Origin: an uncultured Phycisphaerales bacterium | GTDB lineage: Bacteria; Planctomycetota; Phycisphaerae; UBA1845; CAIVHJ01 | Length of the DNA stretch: 29,166 nt | Direction: 5' to 3' | Assembly: GCA_903905665.1 (NCBI GenBank) | Contig: CAIVHJ010000378.1 | Coordinates: forward strand, 1-29,166 | Shown here: positions 9,616 to 19,525 of the stretch, in pieces | Layout of the letters: the number at the start of each line of letters is the position of its first letter | How positions within the stretch are numbered: position 1 is the first letter of the stretch | Notes under the pieces: generated by a model | What the model was told of the DNA's origin: nothing | Database searches by the model: none | What the model saw: the letters and a program-made list of their open reading frames with translations, nothing else | Translations under genes and position numbers: made by a program

Positions 9616-12402
9616 ATGAAAGAATCGTGTGTGTGTCGATTCGCAAAACAAATCCGATATGGCTTGTCCGTGTTATTTGTTCTTGCGATGGTGGGATTAT
9701 GGGCGTTGCCCGCAGTTGCAGCGTCGGCGGAACCAGTCACCGTGAGCGTTTCGGAGGACACAGCCCAGCGGATTGAGTTGTCGTATGCTTTTGGGGATTT
9801 TAAAACAGAATCCGTCAAGATCAACGGGAAAGAATACACCCAGTTGCGGCTCGAGGGCGAGTCGGTTTTGTTGAAAGCCGGAGAGCCGGCGCTGCCCCGT
9901 GTGTGCCGCAGCGTGATCATTCCAGACGATCAGGACATGCAGGTACGTGTGTTATCGTCGGACTATTATGAAGTTTCTTTGCGGGTTGCGCCGTCCAAGG
10001 GCAATCTTTTGCGTAACGTGGATCCCAGCACCGTGCCATACACGTTTGGTCCGGTCTATACCAAGAACAAGTTCTACCCCGGAGGGCTGGTACAGAAGGG
10101 CAAGCCGTACATCCTGAGAGATTTTCGCGGACTGACCGTCGAGGTTTATCCTTTTCAGTATAATCCGGTGACGGGTGTGTTGCGGGTTTATACGCAGATG
10201 AGCGTGGAGTTGACTCCGAGCGGGCTTAGTAAAACGAATGTTCTGAACCGTCAGAATATCTCTCACACGCCGGTTTCGTCCTTTGAAACGATCTACGAGC
10301 ATCAATTTGTCAATTACGATTCCAGCCTTCTGCTCACTGCGCCGCCCGACGAGGTAGGCAACTTGCTGATCATCTGTTACGACGCATGGCTCGCGAACGT
10401 CCAGCCGCTAGTAACCCATAAGACGTCCGTCGGCATTCCGACTACGGCCATCGGCGTATCGACGATCGGCAACAATGCGACGTCGATCAAGAACTACATC
10501 CAGAACATATACAATCAGGGGAATCTTGCGTTCGTGCTGCTGGTTGGTGATTCGGCGCAAGTCGCCACACCCACCGCGTCGGGCGGCTCGTCGGATCCTA
10601 CGTACTCCAAACTGGCGGGCGGCGATGATTACCCGGACATTCTGGTCGGGCGATTCTCTGCCGAAACTGCAGCGCAGGTGGATACGCAGGTGCAGCGCAC
10701 CATCGAATACGAAACGATGCCGGCCACGACGCAAACCTGGTTCCACAAAGGAACGGGCATCGGCTCCGAATACGGCGGCGGAACCCAAGGCGACGACGGC
10801 GAGGCCGACTACGTGCACATCGGCAACATTCGCACGCAGTTATTGGGTTGCGGCTATACGCTCATTGACATGCTGGACGGCCGATACAGCCCGACTGCGG
10901 CGCAGGTCAGCACAGCCCTTAATGCAGGCCGTGGAATCGTGAACTACTGCGGTCACGGAAGTGCTACCTCGTGGGGCACCACTGGGTTTTCCAACAGTAA
11001 TGTGACGGCCCTCACCAACGACAACATGCTGCCGTTCATCTTCAGCGTCGCCTGCGTCAACGGACAGTTCGCCGGCAGCACGTGCTTCGCCGAGGCTTGG
11101 CTGCGCGCCACCCATAACGGGGAGCCTACCGGCGCAATCGCTGCGTACATGTCGTCCATCAACCAGTCCTGGAACCCGCCGATGGAGGCCCAGGATGCGT
11201 TCAACACCCTGTTGTGCGCGGGAACCTATCATTCGTTCGGCACCCTATGCTACGCCGGTTCGTGTTCGATGATGGATAAATACGCCGCCGACGGCGTCGA
11301 GATGTTCGATACCTGGCACGTTTTTGGCGATCCGTCGCTCCGCGTTGTGGGGGGCCAAGGCATGGCGGTCACGCCCGACACCGGGCTGTCTGCCGAAGGC
11401 CCGGCGGGCGGACCGTTCACGCCGGATAGCATCACCTACACGATTCAGAACAAGGGCAGTACACCGCTCAACTACCAGGTGACCAATACCGAAAACTGGC
11501 TGTCGATTGCCGATGCTTCTGGGACGATCCCGGGCAACAGCATCGTGACCGTCACGCTGTCGTTCAACACATACGCGAACAGCCTCGGAAATGGCCACTA
11601 CGCCGACACCGTCCAGTTCATCAACACGACTGATCATGACGGCGATACCTCGCGCAACGTTGCGTTGAAGGTAGGCACACCGGCCAAGTTGTTCGACTGG
11701 AACCTCGACACCGATCCCGGCTGGCCGGTTCAGGGCCAGTGGGCTTTCGGGCATCCCACCGGGCAGGGTGGCGTCTTGTACCCCTACCCCGATCCGAACA
11801 ACGGTCACACAGGCACGAACGTTTACGGGGTAAACCTAAACGGAGACTACTCGACGACCGCGGGCGGTCCGTGGTATGTGACCCTCGGCCCAATCGATCT
11901 GCACAACGTGACCGAGACCAGCCTCAAGTTCTGGCGTTGGCTTAATACGGACTATCAACCTTATGTCTATGCAACAATCGAGGTCTCCAAGGACGCTACC
12001 AACTGGACGCGGATTTGGCAGAACGGGGCCGCCGTGGTGAAGGACAACGCTTGGTCCTTGCAGACCTACGACATTTCAGCCGTCGCCAACAACCAAGCTG
12101 CGGTTTGGATCCGCTGGGGCTACCAGGTTGCCGGTGGGGCCTTTGCTTATTCCGGCTGGAACATCGACGACGTGGAAATCTGGGGGTTGGCGGCAAGTGA
12201 GTCCCACGATTATCCGGGCGACACGAATTGCGACGGTCATGTGACGTTTGCCGATATTGATCCGTTTGTGTTGGCCTTGAGCGGTGAACAAGCCTATCTG
12301 GCTCAATATCCCGATTGCCCCTGGCTGAACGCCGATGCCAATGGTGATGGTAACGTGACGTTTGCCGACGTTGATCCTTTTGTGGCGTTAATAGGAACGT
12401 GA
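9616..12402 (+). CDS. Secreted gingipain-like C25 cysteine peptidase with C-terminal dockerin
   Basis: Extracellular endopeptidase of peptidase family C25, 928 residues. Residues 1-36 form a signal peptide (hydrophobic stretch, then AVAAS). Residues about 40-245 resemble the C25 propeptide region. The catalytic domain (about 250-580) carries H447 in YCGHGSATSWG and C480 in SVACVNGQF; the 33-residue spacing equals that of H211 and C244 in gingipain R. An Ig-like segment follows (about 590-690), then a jelly-roll-like domain (about 695-860) ending IDDVEIWG. Last comes a dockerin-like pair of calcium-binding repeats at about 866-928. The start is supported by AGGAGA 7 bases upstream. The middle of the gene has higher G+C at third codon positions than either end. 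A surface-attached or cohesin-bound protease is the best reading; substrate specificity is unknown. Confidence 0.92.
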   Translation: MKESCVCRFAKQIRYGLSVLFVLAMVGLWALPAVAASAEPVTVSVSEDTAQRIELSYAFGDFKTESVKINGKEYTQLRLEGESVLLKAGEPALPRVCRSVIIPDDQDMQVRVLSSDYYEVSLRVAPSKGNLLRNVDPSTVPYTFGPVYTKNKFYPGGLVQKGKPYILRDFRGLTVEVYPFQYNPVTGVLRVYTQMSVELTPSGLSKTNVLNRQNISHTPVSSFETIYEHQFVNYDSSLLLTAPPDEVGNLLIICYDAWLANVQPLVTHKTSVGIPTTAIGVSTIGNNATSIKNYIQNIYNQGNLAFVLLVGDSAQVATPTASGGSSDPTYSKLAGGDDYPDILVGRFSAETAAQVDTQVQRTIEYETMPATTQTWFHKGTGIGSEYGGGTQGDDGEADYVHIGNIRTQLLGCGYTLIDMLDGRYSPTAAQVSTALNAGRGIVNYCGHGSATSWGTTGFSNSNVTALTNDNMLPFIFSVACVNGQFAGSTCFAEAWLRATHNGEPTGAIAAYMSSINQSWNPPMEAQDAFNTLLCAGTYHSFGTLCYAGSCSMMDKYAADGVEMFDTWHVFGDPSLRVVGGQGMAVTPDTGLSAEGPAGGPFTPDSITYTIQNKGSTPLNYQVTNTENWLSIADASGTIPGNSIVTVTLSFNTYANSLGNGHYADTVQFINTTDHDGDTSRNVALKVGTPAKLFDWNLDTDPGWPVQGQWAFGHPTGQGGVLYPYPDPNNGHTGTNVYGVNLNGDYSTTAGGPWYVTLGPIDLHNVTETSLKFWRWLNTDYQPYVYATIEVSKDATNWTRIWQNGAAVVKDNAWSLQTYDISAVANNQAAVWIRWGYQVAGGAFAYSGWNIDDVEIWGLAASESHDYPGDTNCDGHVTFADIDPFVLALSGEQAYLAQYPDCPWLNADANGDGNVTFADVDPFVALIGT

Positions 12403-12463
12403 TCGCCGGAATCGTGTCATATCGCCTGGGTTTCTGATTGCGTGATCCGATGGCGCGGGATCG

Positions 12464-13954
12464 TCAATTAGCGGGTGTGCAGCGGCCCTGCGCCCACTGC
12501 CGCAGTGCAGCCACTTTTTCCGCCATGGTCACGCTGAGCGGTTGGGTCGAGCGAAGTTCCTGCAGAATCAGTTCCGTGGTCAATTCCTGTTTGGCGGCAA
12601 ACGCGGCGTAGAGGGCACTGACGATCGCCTGTTCAATTTCCGCCCCTGAAAAACCGTCGCTGGCGGACGTCAGGTTGTTCAGATCAAATAATTTGGGGTC
12701 TCGTTTTCGGCGGGACAAATGCACCGTGAAAATTTCGCGTCGGGCGGCATCATCAGGGAGGTCCACAAAAAATACTTCGTCAAACCGTCCCTTGCGGAGC
12801 AGTTCAGCCGGCAAGGCGGAAATGTCGTTGGCGGTGGCCACGACGAAAATCGGTTCGCGGTGATCCTGTAGCCAGCCCAGCAGGGTCCCAAACATGCGCT
12901 GGCTCAATCCCCCGTCGGCCGATTGAGACGCGGCGGACGCAAATGCTTTTTCGATTTCATCGATCCACATCACCAGCGGCGCCATCGCCTCCGCCAGTCG
13001 AATGGCATCGCGCAACCTCCGCTCGGATTCGCCCACGAATTTATCGTAAAGATTCGACGGGTCCATCCGCAGCAACGGCAGATTCCATTCACTGGCCACC
13101 ACTTTGGCCATCAGACTTTTTCCGCAACCCTGAACCCCGAGCAGCAAAATTCCACGCGGAGGTTCCAGTCCGAAGTCGCGCGCCTCTTTCGACAATGCCC
13201 CGCGTCGCTTCTGCAACCACTGCCTGAGACGACCCAAACCACCGATTCGGGACGAGGCCTCGTCCACCGCGACGAAATCCAACAGGTCGGATTGTTCGAT
13301 GACGCCGCGCTTGATCTCCTGTGCCGACTGAATGTCAGCCGCGTTGAGCCGACCATCTTGAACGATCATTTGTGTGACGGCCAGCGCCGCCTCGTCATCG
13401 GTCAAACCCCGAAGGTTCTGGAGCAGCGCATCCATCTGTTCGCGGTTCAGTTCGGCCTTGACCGATTCGTATTGGCTGAGGTCCTGATAGACCTTGCGAA
13501 CGATCAATTCCAATCGTTGCGTATCGGGCAGGGCGATTTCATACGGGACGCCCAGTCGTCGAATCGCCTCAGCGAGCTGAATCCGCTGATCCACCACGAT
13601 CACCGTTCGCTGAACTCTCGTCGAGTCCTGCACCACGTCACGAAACAATCGAGCGGTCTCGGCATTGCTCGTGTGCGTGCAGAAATCATAGAGCACATAC
13701 ACCGCCGCGTATTCCGCCTGCAAAATCCATCGCAACAGATCCTCGGGTTTTTCCGTCTTGGGAATGTCTGACGTCGGAGCCGGCAGTGTGCGGACCAGAC
13801 CCCGGCTGAGGGTCCACGTCAGCAGCGTCATCCCCATGCCTCCGACGGCGCGAGCGATTATCTCGGCGGCTTTGCGCTCCTCGATCGTCTCTATCGTGAT
13901 CAGGGGATGTCGTGACCGAATCAGCAGCTTCAATTCATCCACGTCCGCCATCAT
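12464..13954 (-). CDS. Ycf46-type AAA ATPase
   Basis: Cytoplasmic AAA ATPase of 496 residues, close to the usual Ycf46 length. The N-terminal half (DELKLLIRSRHPLITIETIEERKA; later VIVVDQRIQLAEAIRRLGVPYEIALPDTQRL) is the Ycf46-specific non-catalytic domain. The C-terminal half is a classic AAA module: Walker A GVQGCGKS near residue 272, Walker B LVMWIDEIEKAF near 330, sensor VATANDISALP near 372, and the arginine-finger segment LRKGRFDEVFFVDLP. Two adjacent ATGs compete. GAGGTG lies 3 bases before the first (13954) and 6 before the second (13951), so the second is slightly favoured. In cyanobacteria Ycf46 has been linked to photosynthesis and carbon uptake, which is unlikely to be its role here. 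The function is unresolved. It is convergent with the C25 peptidase gene and downstream of the sigma-54 activator gene on the same strand. Confidence 0.9.
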   Translation of the reverse strand: MMADVDELKLLIRSRHPLITIETIEERKAAEIIARAVGGMGMTLLTWTLSRGLVRTLPAPTSDIPKTEKPEDLLRWILQAEYAAVYVLYDFCTHTSNAETARLFRDVVQDSTRVQRTVIVVDQRIQLAEAIRRLGVPYEIALPDTQRLELIVRKVYQDLSQYESVKAELNREQMDALLQNLRGLTDDEAALAVTQMIVQDGRLNAADIQSAQEIKRGVIEQSDLLDFVAVDEASSRIGGLGRLRQWLQKRRGALSKEARDFGLEPPRGILLLGVQGCGKSLMAKVVASEWNLPLLRMDPSNLYDKFVGESERRLRDAIRLAEAMAPLVMWIDEIEKAFASAASQSADGGLSQRMFGTLLGWLQDHREPIFVVATANDISALPAELLRKGRFDEVFFVDLPDDAARREIFTVHLSRRKRDPKLFDLNNLTSASDGFSGAEIEQAIVSALYAAFAAKQELTTELILQELRSTQPLSVTMAEKVAALRQWAQGRCTPAN

Positions 13955-13993
13955 TCACCTCAGGTTACAGGAAGTCATCTCATCAATGTGTGG

Positions 13994-14025
13994 CACCGGC
14001 ATCTTGCCGGTGAAACCCCGGGGTT
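13994..14025. repeat. REP-like double palindrome (GTGILPV-type)
   Basis: Two hairpins stand side by side in the gap between the sigma-54 activator and Ycf46 genes. The first has perfect 7-base arms CACCGGC and GCCGGTG around ATCTT (13994-14012). The second is the perfect 12-base palindrome AACCCCGGGGTT (14014-14025). Read on the plus strand, the first spells G-T-G-I-L-P-V, a string I recall from spurious proteins of planctomycete genomes, which suggests a dispersed repeat. Both hairpins lack a T tract, so a simple intrinsic terminator is less likely. Confidence 0.6.
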
Positions 14026-14083
14026 GATTCATCTATGAGACGACTTCAATTGTCATCTTTCCAGCGTCGATCTGCAAACACAT

Positions 14084-15892
14084 CTACGGCGTACGTTCCC
14101 TCGGAGGTTTGATGCCGAGTTTCTTCATGTGGCGATACAACGCCGAACGGCTCATACCGAGTTTTTGTGCCGCATCAGGAACATGGGGATTTTCCACCAG
14201 CGCCCGCTCGATGCTCAAACGAGTCGCCTCTTCGATCGGGACCACTTCGTCAAAAAGTGGACTCGGACCTTCCGTCAAACCCAGATGCTCCGGCTGGATT
14301 TCAAGTTCCGGACACAAAATGGCGGCCCGTTCGATCGTGTTTCGCAATTGGCGGATATTTCCCGGCCAGTCAGAGGTTCGCAGAATTTCCATGGCCTCAG
14401 ACGACAAAGCCAATGGCCGGCCGGTTTGCTCCGCAATTTTCTGCAAAAGGTGCTGCGACAATTCGATGATGTCCTCTCGTCGTTCCCGCAGCGGGGGAAT
14501 CCGAATTTCGATGACCCGCAGTCGATGGTACAAATCCTCTCGAAACTGACTGGCGCGGACCATCTGTTCCAGATCGGCGTTGGTGGCCGCCAAAACCCTC
14601 ACGTTGACCGTAACCGGCGTATGCCCGCCCACACGCTCGAACGGATGCCCATCCAAAACCCGAAGCAACTTCGCCTGTGTCGCAAGCGACATGTTGCCCA
14701 ACTCGTCGAGGAAGATCGATCCTCCGTCCGCCGTCTCGAATTTCCCGGCCCGCCTTTCCGTCGCACCCGTGAACGCTCCCTTCTCGTGGCCGAACAACTC
14801 GCTCTCCAGCAGTGATTCGGTCAGCGCGGCGCAATTGACGCACACCATCGGCTGATCCCGGCGAGGGCCGGTCTCGTGAATCAACCGCGCGATGACTTCC
14901 TTGCCGACTCCACTTTCGCCTCGCAACAAAACCGTCTGCTCCACGTCGGCAACGCGCGCCACCATCTGCATCACCCGCTGCATCGCTGAGGATCGGACCA
15001 CAATGTGCACGATGGCTGAAGCCAACAACTCCTGTTGGCGATTTTGCATCCATTGCATGTCCAACAGCATCTTGAGCGGCGGACCCAGCAACTGGGACAC
15101 GCTGGCTACGACGCATAAATCCTCGTGAGTGAAACTGCCCTCAGCAGGATTTTCCGCCACCCACAAAAGTCCTTCGTTTCGATTCAGATACTTCAACGGT
15201 GCAAAAATGGCCCGGGTCCGTGCCGGATCACCGGGTAGCGGAACCAGAACCGCTTCGGACGTCTGAACCGCCTGCCCAAGAATCCCGTCGGGAATCCCCG
15301 CCAGACTTTTGCGAATACACTGACCCAAGACGGTTTTTCCTTGATTCCAAAGGATACGACCACAGGATGCGCGCAATGATTCGCAAAGGACCTGCAAAAC
15401 TTCTTCGGCCAAAATTTGAGGCGTGGTTTGCTGGGCAATGGCGGTCGAGACTCGCTCCAGACATTCCAGTTCGCGGCGACGAATCTGGTCGTCCATTCTC
15501 AGCGACATCGACGTCAGACTGCTTTCCGGTCGGATGCTTCCTTCGAGTACCCAAGTGGGCGGAGCTTCGCCCGCCGCCGACGACCGGAACGTGTCGTAGG
15601 TCAGGAACCGAAACCACGTGCCCCCCAGCAGCAGTTTATCTCCGTCCTGCAATCCTGCCGTCTGGATCGGTGTGCCGTTCAAAAACGTTCCATTGGCGCT
15701 GTCTCGATCCGTGATCTGCCACTTGTCCTCTGAACGCCCAATTGCGGCGTGCACACGGGAACACGCCGGATCATCAATCCGAATCCGACATTGCTCTTCT
15801 CGACCAAGCAGATTCTCACTTCCGTCGTCCAGAACAAACGACTGACCCGACTGCTTACCATTCAATATGATTAGTTTTGCATTCATCATCAT
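14084..15892 (-). CDS. FHA-GAF-AAA-Fis sigma-54-dependent transcriptional activator
   Basis: Enhancer-binding activator that would remodel sigma-54 RNA polymerase. Numbered from ATG 15892 (about 602 residues): an N-terminal FHA domain (about 5-95) with the phospho-threonine-binding signature GR at 30-31, SRVHA at 45-49 and NGTFLNG near 65; a GAF-like sensor region (about 140-290); a sigma-54 AAA domain (about 305-530) with Walker A GESGVGKE at 325-332, the sigma-54-contacting loop GAFTGA at 372-377 and Walker B GGSIFLDEL; and a C-terminal Fis-type helix-turn-helix (DAAQKLGMSRSALYRHMKKLG). The frame is open to 15952, but AGGTG at 15902-15898 favours one of the three consecutive ATGs at 15892-15884. 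It has no receiver domain, so control is probably by Ser/Thr phosphorylation read by the FHA domain. A Ser/Thr kinase gene lies 1.8 kb away. Confidence 0.94.
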   Translation of the reverse strand: MMMNAKLIILNGKQSGQSFVLDDGSENLLGREEQCRIRIDDPACSRVHAAIGRSEDKWQITDRDSANGTFLNGTPIQTAGLQDGDKLLLGGTWFRFLTYDTFRSSAAGEAPPTWVLEGSIRPESSLTSMSLRMDDQIRRRELECLERVSTAIAQQTTPQILAEEVLQVLCESLRASCGRILWNQGKTVLGQCIRKSLAGIPDGILGQAVQTSEAVLVPLPGDPARTRAIFAPLKYLNRNEGLLWVAENPAEGSFTHEDLCVVASVSQLLGPPLKMLLDMQWMQNRQQELLASAIVHIVVRSSAMQRVMQMVARVADVEQTVLLRGESGVGKEVIARLIHETGPRRDQPMVCVNCAALTESLLESELFGHEKGAFTGATERRAGKFETADGGSIFLDELGNMSLATQAKLLRVLDGHPFERVGGHTPVTVNVRVLAATNADLEQMVRASQFREDLYHRLRVIEIRIPPLRERREDIIELSQHLLQKIAEQTGRPLALSSEAMEILRTSDWPGNIRQLRNTIERAAILCPELEIQPEHLGLTEGPSPLFDEVVPIEEATRLSIERALVENPHVPDAAQKLGMSRSALYRHMKKLGIKPPRERTP

Positions 15893-15922
15893 GGATGCAC
15901 CTGCTATCCTCGCCCAATCAAT

Positions 15923-15978
15923 TTTATACCAACAATCCCATAATCGAGACAAATATATCCCATTTTCGAGACGAAAAT
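15923..15978 (-). promoter_or_regulatory. Candidate sigma-70 promoter and operator-like repeat of the FHA activator gene
   Basis: On the minus strand, TTGTCT (15952-15947, 4 of 6 matches to the -35 consensus) and TATAAA (15928-15923, 5 of 6 to -10) are separated by 18 bases, about 30 bases before the activator start. Next to the -35 lies a perfect inverted repeat, ATTTTCG-AGA-CGAAAAT at 15962-15978. Its CGAGACGAAA half is echoed by CGAGACAAA at 15945-15953, overlapping the -35. The arrangement suggests a regulator-binding site. Confidence 0.45.
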
Positions 15979-16300
15979 TTAAAACTTGTGACTGTTTCTT
16001 TCAAGATTATTGTTTATAACATCATTGTTTTCAATGAGTTACGTTGCGATATCTGCCGTTGTAGAGTATTGGCATTGAAAATGGATAGATTTCTAGGCGT
16101 TCGTATGAGCAAGAAGTACTTGCTGCATTTGCAGTTAGCCTAAGAATCTGGTAATTATACTACCCTTGGGTGTGCTGGGCGGGTGCAAGGAAGTGCTTTT
16201 CCAGCAAATATTTTGGGGTTTTCGGGTGAATCTGAGTCTCTCGTCATTGATTGACGGGGAGTGAATACTTTAGTCCACTGGTTTTAGATGGAGGCGTGCT
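15979..16300. other. AT-rich divergent intergenic region upstream of the prepilin-like gene
   Basis: No gene is convincing here. A short plus-strand frame running through 15877-16143 has no domain or ribosome-binding site. TATACT at 16156-16161 resembles a -10 box, but no good -35 lies 16-18 bases upstream. I found no sigma-54 motif (GG-N10-GC with the expected flanks) before the prepilin-like gene. The region ends with GGAGG at 16290-16294. Confidence 0.4.
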
Positions 16301-17590
16301 ATGTCAAGACGAATGGTAAAAGGTTTTACGCTGGTCGAATTGCTCGTCGTGATCGGGATCATTGCATTGTTGATTGCGATTCTGCTCCCTTCGCTGGGTC
16401 GAGCGAGGGAAGCGGCCCGAACGACCAAGTGTCTCAATAACATCCGTGAAATCGGAAAATCAGCCGCTACGTTCGCCAATGAGCACACGAACAAATACCA
16501 ACTAGTCGCCAGTTCCCTGCAGGTTGTCCCTGCAGGGGGGGCCACGCCCGTTTCGGCATTGGATATGGCCGACCCCACTCGGAAAATTTATGCGTATTAC
16601 TCGTTTCCGACGGCGGGTGGTTTGTATACAAGCGGGGGTGACCCGAAAGCAAAGGAACTGCTTGCTTGGCCGGTCGCTTACGGTGAAATCAGCGGCTACA
16701 ACTTCGGGGGCAAGAATTGGAAATGGGGAGCTCGCTGTACAGGATATTTGTCAGGGGCACTCAATGCGGATAGTGCCTATCAAGGGATTAACTTGCAGCC
16801 TCCTGCCATCGAGAAAGGCGTGTTGAGTTGGGCGACATGCCCCTCCGACAAGACTGGGATCGGCTCGCCCGGTTATCCCGATCCGAAGAATAGCCCGATT
16901 GTGATGAACCTGCTTCCCGCTGCGAATGACGGGGACAACGGATTCGAGGCTGCTGATACTGGGCTTCGGTATTACGGTGAATTGAGTTATGGGACCAATC
17001 TGGATGTCGTCGGTGCGGACACCATGACGAATACGAACCAATCGGGTGATTGCTGGATCCAAAAACCCGCCGCCGCCGCCGGGCAATTTACGCCTTATCT
17101 GGGGGGAACCGATTTGGCGAACTCTTTTGGCAGGCGGTTGCGGGGCGATGTGGACAAGGTGTTCCAGCCATCCCGTACGTTGTTATTCGCCGATGCAGGT
17201 GACGATCTGAGCACGGACAAGAAGGATGGAAACGATCGCGTGTTGGCGTTCAGCTCGCGGAACTTGATTGATTTTGCGCCGGCCGCTGCTACTCCCGGAA
17301 GGGGCATCAAGGCGACATTGGGTTCGATGGTCCGAGGTTATCATACATCCGGTGCGGCGGGTACCTCAGAGTATATTGCTCCATTGAAGCGCCATTCCGA
17401 CGGTAAAATGAATGTGCTCTACGTGGACATCCACGCCGAGAGCGCCATACCGGCGGAATATACTAAAACTTCTGGTGGTGTTACCGATCCCGATGCTCCG
17501 TGTAAGTATGCCGATACGACGTGGCTTTCACCCTATGATCCGCTGAATTACGATCAGACAGTCACGGCTACGGGTGATTGTCTGCCGTAA
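16301..17590 (+). CDS. Prepilin-like protein (type II secretion pseudopilin-type N-terminus, H-X9-DG-like C-terminus)
   Basis: Planctomycete prepilin-like protein of 429 residues. The N-terminus MSRRMVKG/FTLVELLVVIGIIALLIAILL is a class III prepilin signal: a prepilin peptidase would cut after Gly8, Phe would be methylated, and the conserved Glu sits at +5. Next come the lollipop-type helix (LGRAREAARTTKCLNNIREIGK) and a long globular part with CPSDKTG. Near the end, RHSDGKMNVLYVDIHAES is a variant of the H-X9-DG motif, with IH replacing the usual G after the Asp. GGAGG lies 6 bases before the ATG. These proteins occur in many copies per planctomycete genome, and their function is mostly unknown; a role in type II secretion or surface structures is possible. 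The gene is a single transcription unit, closed by a strong terminator. Confidence 0.93.
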   Translation: MSRRMVKGFTLVELLVVIGIIALLIAILLPSLGRAREAARTTKCLNNIREIGKSAATFANEHTNKYQLVASSLQVVPAGGATPVSALDMADPTRKIYAYYSFPTAGGLYTSGGDPKAKELLAWPVAYGEISGYNFGGKNWKWGARCTGYLSGALNADSAYQGINLQPPAIEKGVLSWATCPSDKTGIGSPGYPDPKNSPIVMNLLPAANDGDNGFEAADTGLRYYGELSYGTNLDVVGADTMTNTNQSGDCWIQKPAAAAGQFTPYLGGTDLANSFGRRLRGDVDKVFQPSRTLLFADAGDDLSTDKKDGNDRVLAFSSRNLIDFAPAAATPGRGIKATLGSMVRGYHTSGAAGTSEYIAPLKRHSDGKMNVLYVDIHAESAIPAEYTKTSGGVTDPDAPCKYADTTWLSPYDPLNYDQTVTATGDCLP

Positions 17591-17615
17591 CCCTCTTTTT
17601 GTTGGCTGCCTCATC

Positions 17616-17667
17616 AAGGGATCCGGTGGATCATGCAATAATTCACCGGATCCCTTTTCTTTTATTT
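17616..17667 (+). terminator. Rho-independent terminator after the prepilin-like gene
   Basis: Perfect 13-base arms, AAGGGATCCGGTG (17616-17628) and CACCGGATCCCTT (17644-17656), enclose a 15-base loop and run into TTTTCTTTTATTT. It lies 26 bases after the prepilin-like stop codon and separates that gene from the kinase gene. Confidence 0.92.
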
Positions 17668-17702
17668 GACATGGCGTACTCCGTCTGCGTAATCTGTGTT
17701 TT

Positions 17703-18991
<1,289 letters not shown>

Positions 18992-18998
<7 letters not shown>

Positions 18999-19525
18999 GA
19001 GATTGTCGAACGTCTGTCCGATCCGAGGGTCAGACAGTAGCGATGGTGTTTTGAAACGAGCACCCAAAGACTCAATAGCATCAGTCCGAGATTCTTCAAC
19101 AATTTGATCCAGATGATTTCAGCGCCAAGACCGCAACCGCAGTCAAACCGGATTTGCAAAAAAGGGATTCCGGTGGTCTGAAGAATATGCAGCGTTCTCA
19201 GCACGATTGCCCCCGTAAAGAAAATCAACATCATGAGAAAAGTCAGACCGGTTCCCCGCAGCAGAGCACCAAGAATCAGCAAGACTCCTCCCATCAATTC
19301 GATCCATGGAATGACCACCGCCATGGCATTGAGCACCATGGGCCACGAGTCGGGCACCAGATGGTATTCGTGAATCATTTTGAGGAACGTGACGGGTTGT
19401 TGGATTTTCGGCAGGCTATAAATCACCATCACACCACCCAGCAAAATCCTTGCGAGCAGCAGGGGAATTCCTGTCGCATTGCTACGCTGCCACAATGTCG
19501 GAACTGGTGAGGTCATTCCGGACAT
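18992..19525 (-). CDS. MauE/DoxX-like redox-associated membrane protein
   Basis: Small integral membrane protein of 177 residues with four predicted helices (about 20-40, 66-88, 93-112 and 140-165). The spacing and the segment VMVIYSLPKIQQP near the end of helix 1 resemble DoxX/MauE proteins. Between helices 3 and 4 it has CGCG (C129 and C131, in RFDCGCGLG), like the CGCFG motif of MauE-type proteins thought to move thiol-disulfide electrons across the membrane. The ATG at 19525 lies upstream of the rhodanese stop (19513-19515), a 13-base overlap, so translation is probably coupled; a second ATG at 19516 is possible. The pairing with a periplasmic rhodanese suggests a sulfur-relay or thiol-redox role. 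That role is inferred from neighbours and family; the partner is not shown. Confidence 0.8.

Noticed and set aside
12403..12463. Bidirectional terminator between the C25 peptidase and Ycf46 genes
   Set aside because: Only a weak 5-base GATCC/GGATC stem without a T tract is visible.
15877..16143. 88-codon plus-strand frame in the activator-prepilin spacer
   Set aside because: It begins inside the activator gene, has no ribosome-binding site, and covers the predicted activator promoter.
16141..16300. Sigma-54 promoter before the prepilin-like gene
   Set aside because: Checked for GG-N10-GC with flanking consensus; the nearest candidate has the wrong spacing (11 bases).
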